Assembly (NCBI GenBank): GCA_963678675.1
Contig: OY783199.1
Coordinates: 17,132,348 to 17,196,347, forward strand
DNA: 64,000 bases
Source of the DNA: Xiphydria camelus
Taxonomy: Eukaryota > Arthropoda > Insecta > Hymenoptera > Xiphydriidae
Direction of reading: 5' to 3'
A program made the translations under genes and the position numbers. The notes under the pieces were generated by a model. That model worked only from the letters and a program-made list of their open reading frames with translations, made no database searches and was not told where the DNA came from. This document shows, one piece after another, positions 56,684 to 64,000 of this stretch; within the stretch, counting starts at the first letter, position 1, and each line of letters opens with the position of its first letter.

Positions 56684-57197
56684 ACTGAGAAAGACAATCA
56701 GGTTAAAATGACGAAACATAATTGGCTAAACGCGTTTAGTTATTCTAACCAAAATACTGGCCAGTTGAACCAAATATCAAATTATTCTAACCAAGTGTTT
56801 AATTATTCCAACCAAACGCTTAGTTAATCTAACCAAAAATTGGTCAGTCTAATCAAACAGATGGAGGATCCATATTTCGCCAAACGGTTTGGTCATCGTC
56901 TCCAGGATTTTGTTTAAAATTGACCAAGTTAATTTTCTCAGGGTACACTGAGAAGAATAATTAGATTAAAATGATAAAACGCATCTGGTTAAATGCGTTT
57001 AGTTATTAGAACCAAAATACTGGTCAGTTGAACCAAATATCAAGTTATTCAAACCAAATGTTTAATTATTCCAACCAAACGCTTAGTTAATTTCAGTTTA
57101 ACCAAACACACAGATGGAGGATCCTTATTTCACCAAACGGTTTGGTCGTCGTCTCCAGGATTTTGATTTGATTGACTAAGTTATTTTTGTCAGTGTA
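56684..57197. mobile_element. two family B MITEs sharing one TA
   Basis: Copy 1 (56684-56943) runs TA|CACTGAGAAAGACAATCAGG to TTAATTTTCTCAGGG|TA. Copy 2 (56946-57195) begins at the same TA with CACTGAGAAGAATAATTAGA and ends TTATTTTTGTCAGTG|TA. Same orientation, both with the core CCAAACGGTTTGGTC. Confidence 0.85.
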
Positions 57198-57267
57198 GTC
57201 AAACCGTAATTCCAGCAGTTCTTTTCTCCATGAACAGTTGCAAACAATAAATAGAAATATCTCCTCT

Positions 57268-57479
57268 GCACTGAAAAAAATTAATGTTGTTATGACAACT
57301 ATTTTGGACTCAACTGTTCAAGTTTGCTAATTAGCACCAGTTTTTATAGTTGCTATAACTATTTTTAGTTACCGGAACAAGAGAATTATTGCGATAAATA
57401 GTTAAATCTAACGCTGATTACAAAACTAGAGCAGTTGAGTCCAAAGTAGTTATCATAACTATTTTTTTTCTCGGTGTGC
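57268..57479. mobile_element. palindromic MITE
   Basis: CACTGAAAAAAATTAATGTT to ACTATTTTTTTTCTCGGTG. GACAACTATTTTGGACTCAA is inverted as TTGAGTCCAAAGTAGTTATC. Confidence 0.8.
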
Positions 57480-58059
57480 ACAAATTCTTAAAAACGAATT
57501 CAAGTTTTAGCCCTATTGGATGAAGCAGAAAAAATTGCTGTTTTTTTTTCGTGCACGCTGTAGATCCGTGCACCGGGAGAAATTATTCACTCGGTCGCCA
57601 TAAGCCATACATACTCGAGGATGCATTTGCATTCGTTGTCGGAGCGACTTGCTCTCTCGCGGAATATCGTGCAAAACGAAGGTGACTTCCGGTGAGGTAA
57701 AATAATGACGAAGTCTCATCGCGGTATCCTTGCATGCGAATGACTGAATACGCATGTACATGTCTGCGTCGTACGCACGCATGTACTTATGCATCGCAGT
57801 GTCGCAAGTGCGCGTATATTTCAGTCACGTGAGTAAGTGTAAATCGCGTGGCAGCACGAGCGAACGAGCACTTAAGCAGCGGCTAACGAGCCACGGTCCA
57901 GCCTCTTCAGACGCTCCGAGTCGTATACTAATTACTCATTTTTTACGGGACGTGCATCCACGCCGTGTTGATTCTGCTCTTTCTCCGCGACGAAAGAGCG
58001 TCGACGCAATCGGGGAGAGATATGTACGTATGAGGTAGCGATAAATACAGGGTACTCAC
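57480..58059. other. milton intron, 3' of the recognised exons
   Basis: Sequence downstream (minus strand) of the 58060-58164 exon. The next expected milton exon (HAP1_N coiled coil) was not found here or further left. Confidence 0.4.
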
Positions 58060-58164
58060 TGAAGTAGTTAAGAGTCTCCCGGATTTGGTCCGGCGACAGC
58101 TTCAAATCGACGTCTTCCGGTATGACCGGGGGGGCCGGGATGAACCAATCCGCGTTCTCGTAGC
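58060..58164 (-). CDS. milt: milton (TRAK/HAP1_N) internal exon
   Basis: 105 bp with acceptor TTTGCAG and donor TTCA|GTGAGTA. In phase with the exon at 60349-60453 it encodes GYENADWFIPAPPVIPEDVD, then LKLSPDQIRETLNYF. This matches the segment just before the HAP1_N coiled coil of Milton/TRAK proteins (the DDW...P...LTTEQIEETLNYF pattern in vertebrate TRAKs). Milton links kinesin-1 to Miro on mitochondria and drives their axonal transport in the cytosol. The exon ends in phase 1, and the next coding exon is expected to begin the coiled coil. It is not recognised anywhere to the left, so the following intron would exceed 58 kb or the exon was missed. Confidence 0.87.
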
Positions 58165-58393
58165 CTGCAAAGTTTCAGATAGAATTAAGCGAGGGAAAAG
58201 AGCGGGAGAGAGTGATAGCGGATGTGGGGGGCGTGCATTTATAGTCTCTGCGGAATGTTCTGCAGAAAGACTCAATTTTAGAAAATTTCATTTGCTGCAC
58301 TAAGGAAAAAAAATTGTTCAAATTAGCTGAAACAATGATATATTTATTCAAGTTACGGAAATTGTGTTTAATTGAATACCCATTTATTAATAA
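58165..58393 (-). other. milton intron, proximal part
   Basis: Begins the 2.2-kb intron 58165-60348 between the two exons. No coding content. Confidence 0.7.
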
Positions 58394-58710
58394 TAAGTAT
58401 ACACTGAGAAAAAATAGTTAGTTATCACAATCACATTTATTTCTTTCACTGTAAGAGCATAGCTGATGTGAATAAATATTAATTATACAGAAAAAATACT
58501 TAATTAGATCAGCTGTAACAAAAGTCATACATGTGGCGGAGTAAACATGTAAAGCTGTAGCAATTAAATATCCACTCATAGTGATTGAACCTATATTAGT
58601 TGCGAATAAAGAGGTCTGGCTCGAACGCAATTATATGCACATTAAGAAAATATTTAATTACTTCAAACAATTCAAACCAATCGAATCGATTTGACTACTT
58701 TTTTTCTCAG
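58394..58710. mobile_element. CACTGAG-ended element in the milton intron
   Basis: CACTGAGAAAAAATAGTTAG to CTACTTTTTTTCTCAGCGTG. The interior has AATTAAATATCCACTCATAG and ATTGCGAATAAAG-like phrases. The right part is duplicated directly afterwards. Confidence 0.55.
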
Positions 58711-58895
58711 CGTGAATTATTTACGGGGTTTAGTTCTACAGACGAAATCTACGCCAGTTGTGGTGATTAAATTATATTAATATCGAATAAGCAGATATTG
58801 GATCGAACAGAATGATCCACATTAAGAAAATATTTAATTGCTTCGAATAACTCAAACCATCCAAATCGATATGACCAAATTTTTTTCTCAGTCTG
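58570..58895 (+). repeat. direct duplication of an element end
   Basis: 58570-58710 and 58755-58895 share ATATTAGTTGCGAATAA-type phrases, then CACATTAAGAAAATATTTAA, then TCGAT.TGAC.A.TTTTTTTCTCAG, in the same orientation. Confidence 0.7.
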
Positions 58896-59381
58896 GAAAA
58901 TCTGCAAGGTTTAATTCCATAAATAAAATAAAAAATTGAAGTAATAAAAATAATTTCACGAAATCCTTCAATTTCTCTAACTTGCCTTTTTTTGACTCAT
59001 AAAATTCTCTGATAATTTCACGTTTTTCAAAATTCCCTGTCAAAATTCGTACAGTATGAGGAGAAGGATGCATTGAACGATGCACAGAACGATGCATCGA
59101 GAACTGAAGAACCGCAGTGCGTACGATCGCTGATATCAAATTTCACGGTGACTCCGTAGTTCACCGTGGTCGATGAGGTGCGGCAAAGGTGCGGTCTACG
59201 CCCCCATTCGCTATCGGGGCTTCGTTCCGTATCAACGGTGACACGTTATACGCGGGACCGTGCACGCCATGGGGTTACGCGACACGCGTCACAGGACACC
59301 GTGTCGCTTACTTATTTCGTCGCTTAATGAAGCGCCTGGTCGAACGCCATGCACGGAGCGTCGTTAAATTGGGGATTCGCG

Positions 59382-59383
59382 CG

Positions 59384-59416
<33 letters not shown>

Positions 59417-59636
59417 NNNNNNNNNNNNNNNNNNNNNNNNNNNNNNNNNNNNNNNNNNNNNNNNNNNNNNNNNNNNNNNNNNNNNNNNNNNNNNNNNNNN
59501 NNNNNNNNNNNNNNNNNNNNNNNNNNNNNNNNNNNNNNNNNNNNNNNNNNNNNNNNNNNNNNNNNNNNNNNNNNNNNNNNNNNNNNNNNNNNNNNNNNNN
59601 NNNNNNNNNNNNNNNNGAGAGAGAGAGAGAGTGGAC
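59382..59636 (+). repeat. CG and GA microsatellites around a 200-N gap
   Basis: A (CG)n tract (about 59380-59399) passes into (GA)n, then 200 N (59417-59616), then (GA)n again to about 59631. The gap is an assembly break in a simple repeat. Its true length is unknown. Frames across it are artefacts. Confidence 0.95.
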
Positions 59637-59874
59637 GTATATAATTTTATACGCCGGAACGTGACGCATCGCAAAAATGGAGAAGTTTAACGAACTTCCG
59701 CGCCGAAGAGATGTTTTAAAAATGTTACGACGGAACAAGGATATGAAGATCGTGTTTGAGTATTTTTGTGCGATGGTAGAGTTAATTTTGAATGGTGATG
59801 TTGAACTGGTAGTGTAATTTTGCGACATGAATAAATTTACGAAGGGTAAAATAGTAAAATTGTTAATTTTTCAC

Positions 59875-60068
59875 ATGGAAAAAAATTTGTGGTAGATATT
59901 ATAAATTTCGGGTCAAGGCCATTCTCTTGTTACGATGACTACAATTTTAATAAAAATTATAGTTAAACTTGTAACTTGTTAACCTAGTTATCGTAACAAT
60001 AAATCGGCCTGATCTCACATTTTACCACAAACTTTGTAAATGTCACAATTAATTTTTTTTTACATGCA
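59875..60068. mobile_element. family D MITE in the milton intron
   Basis: ACATGGAAAAAAATTTGTGG to CACAATTAATTTTTTTTTAC. GGGTCAAGGCCATTCTCTTG is inverted as TCGGCCTGATCTCACATTTT. The centre is partly deleted compared with 16482-16693. Confidence 0.7.
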
Positions 60069-60348
60069 CGTAAAAATCGAATCTGAACTACTGAAATCCT
60101 TTTATAATTCATCAAAGTATTATCATTCTGACTTTTCAACGTTTCGGAGATGAAATAAAAACAAATTATTAGATTTAAATGTATCCTACCAAACGATGTG
60201 ATGTTTATTTCAATCGAATCGACTTTCATCCGAAGAAAATTGACTATTTAACAGATGATATTAAAAAAAAATCGTACGTTTGAGTCAAAGAAACGTCCTC
60301 TCAACGTATTCCCGCGATAAATGCGTACAAGAGAGCAGATTCGCTTAC

Positions 60349-60453
60349 CTTGAAACTCGGTGAGGGTGTCGGCTCGCAGGCGGTACCTCGGGATCTGCTC
60401 CTCCAGCAAGCTGATTATTTCTACTTCTGGCAGCTCCCCTCCGCTGCACACCT
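60349..60453 (-). CDS. milt: milton (TRAK/HAP1_N) N-terminal exon
   Basis: 105 bp with acceptor TGTTACAG and donor TTTCAAG|GTAAGC. The first two bases finish a codon, then it encodes VCSGGELPEVEIISLLEEQI, followed by PRYRLRADTLTEFQ. The LPEVEIISLLEEQ...YxLRADT block is nearly invariant in Milton/TRAK1/TRAK2, which identifies the gene with high confidence. The single G at the exon end joins the GC of the next exon to give Gly, a perfect phase match. The start codon must lie in an exon further right. None was recognised between 60454 and 64000. Confidence 0.92.
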
Positions 60454-61110
60454 CTGTAACATTCGCGCGGCGATCAACCGTTAGTTGTCGTACATCCACC
60501 CACACATAGCGTTTTCACGCCCGCGAGTATCCCATGGATCGTTTGCTCCCACGAAAAAAAAGTGTGATCGATCGATTCGTCGTGCGCCTGGCGAATTTTG
60601 CGATCACCATGTTTCAATGGTCAAACAGATTGAATGAGAAATAACGAAAGAGCGATTTTCCGCACGAAGCGGTTCACACGGAAGACGGTACAGAGTGGAT
60701 TCGCCGTGTGGCATTGTCATACTTATTTTTATATCATCAGTGAAAAATGTTACGTAAAAAAAGCTCACGAACTTCAGCGTTCTCCAGTAGTTCCGGAATG
60801 AATAACGATTCGAAGCAAATGAAATATTCGATCGAAACAAATATTTACATCCACACGTCAAATCGATCATCACAAGTCAAACGGATATTCATTCGAGACT
60901 GTTCAGAAATGCGTTTGCATGATTCTAGTCAATCTTCATCTCGGCCCAGTCGTGATGATAACTAGGTGCATACGGGTCATCGGAGCGATCGTGACTAACC
61001 GACTTTCCCCTACTCGCCTGAAACGTACAGTTCAGAATTTTTCAGAGGGTCTATACCGGCTGCCGGCTTCAGCCTTATCATCTGGGTGAAACCGGTATAG
61101 ATCTGGAGTA
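60454..61110 (-). other. upstream milton intron
   Basis: No exon seen. A hairpin with TCTATACCGGCTGCCGG and CCGGTATAGAT lies at 61051-61105. Confidence 0.45.
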
Positions 61111-62331
61111 CACTGTAAAAAATCGTGAGTGAATTTTCGGAGTGAATGCGGAGTGGATGATTTTTAATTAATTTAATTCCGTCCGGAGTGAAATTCACTC
61201 TGAAAAGGATTTTATTTAAATTATTTATAAAATTTACTCCGCGGATGAATTTCAGATAGGAATCGTTCACAAAATATTAAATTATAATACAAATAATAAA
61301 ATTATATTATTATTATTATAACTCTAGTACTAATAATAATATTTGAAACTCCATGTTCACTCCGTCCGCGGAGTTCTTTTTTGGTCACTCCGAATCTCCG
61401 CGAGTGCACGGAGAAAAAAAAAGTGAAAAATTCCCCTTTTTTATGGGTAACGCTGCACCATTGTGATAATCAATCAGAAATTACCGTGAGATAGGTAAGA
61501 AATTATCAAAGGGCTGGAAAATTATTCTTCTGAAAAAAGGGAATTATCGGTGAATTTTCAAATTCCCAGCAAAATAAAATAAAAACTACGCAGCAGTATA
61601 ATAGTAACTCTACTGTTTATGGTGAACATACATTCTTCTGCACTGGATTTTTTCCCTTTTTACTGGAGAAAATCTTCACCGTCAAGTGCTAATGTTACAT
61701 TGGGTCTTATAGACCAATCAGGATCAAGTATACCGTTGTCCGTAACCCCATCACAACGGAATCTTAAACAAGATTTGTCGCTAAGGGATTAAACAAGATA
61801 CTAAAAAGAAGACGTTTTGCTAAGAGATGTAAACACGGGGAGAGGAGTATGGGACATTATTTTTCTTGTGAGAAAATTCATTTCGTCGACGAGACCTATC
61901 TTGGAAGGGATTTTCGAATCGTTAACGAAAGTGATAGACGAAACTACATCTGTTAACGAATTACTTTCTGCCCACGAAAAACATTTCTCACGCGTCGAGA
62001 ATATAGCCTCCCTGACCAATTTGAATCCTTATTGATATTCTTTTTATTGAGAAATAAATAAATTTATGATTTGTCGTTTTTAGCAAGAAAAATTTACATT
62101 TACATGGGTTAAATTTTACTAGTTTATTCATCAAAAATTACTTTTCGATTTTGATGAAAAAATCTCATTCCAAAAGGGGAAAAATTCTACCGTTTGTCAA
62201 TTCGGTGCACAGTTAGTCAGAAAAATGACACTTTTTCCTCATCTTCTCTAGGTTAGAAGTTCTCTTTTTTTCTCTACGTGTGGTGGGAGTGAAAATTCAC
62301 TCTGGATTCACTCCCGATTTTTTACAGTGTA
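61111..62331. mobile_element. composite element with CACTGTAAAAAATC ends
   Basis: TACACTGTAAAAAATCGTGA and GAGTGAATTTTCGGAGTGAA at the left are inverted at the right by GTGAAAATTCACTCTGGATT and CCCGATTTTTTACAGTGTA. A second inverted pair (GTGCACGGAGAAAAAAAAAG near 61404, TTTTTTTCTCTACGTG near 62264) marks an inner element of about 880 bp. Frames inside (61817-62035) are unrecognised. Confidence 0.75.
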
Positions 62332-62968
62332 CTGATCAGTAGAGCTAAATATTTATTATAGTTATTCCAACTGCATTTTTAGTTATTCTGACAGAAAAAA
62401 AATGATCAGTTTAACCAAACAAATGGAGGAGCCACACAGAGGAAAAAAATTGGTTGGATCTACTGAAAATTACTGGTATAAGTAATTATTTATTTATAGG
62501 TATCAATGAAATATTTTAATACATTAATTAAATATTTCTTCCTTATGGAATAGCATGTGATTGCAAGGAAGAGATTTTCAAATTAATATGAAAGTAGATT
62601 TTATTGTACAACAAGTAATTATTAGTAGATCAAATTAATTCTTTTTCTCTGTGCACGGAAAAAAATAAATTGCAGCACTCTCTCTCTCTCTCTCTCTCTC
62701 TTACAAAGTTTATGGTAAATTTCGTGACAAGGCCAATTTATCGTTACGATAACTACAATTTTAGTAAGAATTACAGCAACGCTCGAAACTTCTGCAAGTT
62801 TTACTATAATTTTTTACTAAAATTGTAGTTACCGTAACGATATTTCGGCGTTGTCCAAAAATTTACCACAAACTTTTTTTCCGTGTGCATATTTCACCAA
62901 GCGGTTTGGTCATCGTCTCTACGATTTTGGTTAAATTGATTAAGTTGTTTAATTTTTCTCAGTGCACG
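62332..62968. mobile_element. family B MITE with nested families C and D
   Basis: Family B pieces lie at 62332-62436 (CAGTTTAACCAAACAAATGG) and 62888-62968 (CATATTTCACCAAGCGGTTT to TTTTTCTCAGTGC). Between them are a family C copy (62437-62657, ACAGAGGAAAAAAATTGGTT to AATTCTTTTTCTCTGTG) and a family D copy (62657-62887, with a CT tract at 62679-62701). C and D abut directly. Confidence 0.8.
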
Positions 62969-64000
62969 GTTACCGGTTTCCTCGCGAATGTAAACGCTTC
63001 CACCGCCGCAATCGGAAGCGACCTTAAGTATCATTCGCGCGTGGAAATTCGATGTCGATTTGCTATGATAGCTCAACGCTGGCTAATGGCCGCTAGAGGG
63101 GATCGTCTATTTTGTCATCGCTTCTAATTAGATGCTCTCCCGGGACTTGCGGTTCGCACGGATCCCTCGGTTGCGTCATCGCTTCGTCGAGTTTTTGCGA
63201 CGGTTAGTCGAATTACTCGGCGGAGTTATTCGCAGCACGGAAAGTGGCGGAATCGTCGTCCGATTTAGCCGGGGGTTTGTGGTAAGGAGTTGTTCTAAGA
63301 TCAATATTTGTATTTTGGAGAGCGACTTTCACTTTAATTGTGATTGACTCGCTTCTCGTGAGGCTTTGACTGTGTCGATATTATAATTACTTGAAGATTG
63401 CACTTTGATGCACAAAAAATTCCATACAAATGTTGGTCAAAAGATCGTAGATAATGAGGTAATCATGGTTTAAGTGAATACTATTAATTGACAATATTGG
63501 ACGTTATTTCATAATATATGAGAATGGTTATCGAGATATTTTGAACGAATTATATATTAAAAGTTTATCAAAATATGATATAGTTACATACATCAATATT
63601 TGCAGTCGACGTTGTAAATATTTTTCTTCTTATAGCAGATGTAGGAGTATCTAAACGCCTATAGTTGTCACATTGCTAAATAAGTACAAAGAATTGCGTT
63701 TTACATAAAAGAAAGTAGTCCCATAGCATTCGACGTGACCTCACGGACGAATAATACCAGATCAGGTCGACAACTTTCGGGATCTTACGAATTATCGGTA
63801 TATCCGATTCGCCGCGGGTTTTTGCCGGAGAATTAAAGAACGACTGCAACCAACGGTGATAAGTGTGAGTACAAACCCAGATACCTACTTTGACGCGAGT
63901 ATCCGAAATCGAAATCTTCGGGGAAAGTAACAAGAAATGATATTCACGATTTTCTGTGACCCGGAATGAATTTCGTGGCAAGAGTCAAATTCGACGCGGC
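62969..64000. other. gene-free stretch
   Basis: Frames at 62885-63347 and 63676-63981 are unrecognised. 63420-63480 holds a decayed family A phrase (TTGGTCAAAAGATCGTAGAT). Nothing else supported. Confidence 0.35.

Noticed and set aside
59189..59828. Long frames across 59.2-59.8 kb
   Set aside because: They run through the N gap and GA/CG repeats, so they are artefacts.
1..64000. CRISPR arrays, operons, tRNA or rRNA genes
   Set aside because: Regularly spaced short repeats with unique spacers, tRNA T-loop contexts and rRNA blocks were looked for by eye and not found. All repeats are palindromic MITEs or microsatellites.

Overview
This looks like insect nuclear DNA, most probably from an ant or other hymenopteran. 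The sequence is AT-rich with interspersed GC-rich, CpG-undepleted islands, and genes are sparse with short spliced exons. The non-coding space is packed with short palindromic transposons (MITEs). The organism call is an inference from this style, from the milton exons and from a divergent selenophosphate-synthetase-like gene. No prokaryotic operons, rRNA, tRNA or CRISPR arrays were seen.

Genes. Three loci can be supported, all on the minus strand. (1) A three-exon gene at 12336-14845 encodes a 415-residue homologue of selenide, water dikinase (SPS/SelD). The fold-level signature is kept, but nearly all catalytic and metal-binding residues are replaced, so it should be a pseudoenzyme. (2) Two 105-bp exons at 60349-60453 and 58060-58164 join in frame to encode the N-terminal HAP1_N/TRAK region of Milton, the kinesin-mitochondrion adaptor. 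No following milton exon was recognised down to position 1, so most of the window may be one very large milton intron containing the other loci. (3) A long open reading frame at 18912-19368 begins with ATG, ends at a splice-donor-like site and lies under a GC-rich upstream region. I do not recognise the protein. A fourth ORF (15457-15855, plus strand) is a transposon-borne fragment of an arthropod protein family of unknown function.

Layout. 1-2640: a Harbinger-like non-autonomous element enclosing a perfectly symmetrical fold-back. 2640-12200: MITEs, GC-rich islands and hAT-like nested remnants. 12245-14845: SPS-like gene. 15281-16381: element with 172-bp terminal inverted repeats. 16400-18900: MITEs and unexplained sequence. 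18912-20560: candidate exon plus CpG-rich upstream region. 20880-36000: MITEs, including a four-family nest at 22588-23562, a 1.3-kb palindromic-satellite element at 30294-31610 and a TTAA-flanked piggyBac-type MITE at 32378-33081. 36000-37060: GC-rich island. 37060-42500: MITEs. 42518-47238: a 4.7-kb element with terminal inverted repeats of about 0.65-0.7 kb. 47400-57480: MITEs with a GC-rich island at 49.9-50.6 kb. 58060-60453: milton exons with a 200-N assembly gap between them. 61111-62968: a stack of at least five elements.

Repeat family labels (my own) used below. A: ends CATATGAGG/CCTCATATG. B: ends CACTGAGAAAAATAA, internal AAACGGTTTGGTCATCGTCT. C: ends ACAGAGAAAAAGAATTAGTT, internal TTGGATCTACT. 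D: internal GGACAAGGCCAATTT. E: ends CACTGAGAGAAATAATTGCT. F: internal TTGCTTCATCGAAATAAACG. M: internal TTGCCTTC...CAGGCGCAG. P: ends TACAGTAAAAAA. R: internal AATAAATTCCTA. S: internal GTGGGAAAACGATATTTAAA. Several share a CACTG-plus-A-run terminus and TA flanks, which suggests a common mobilising transposase.
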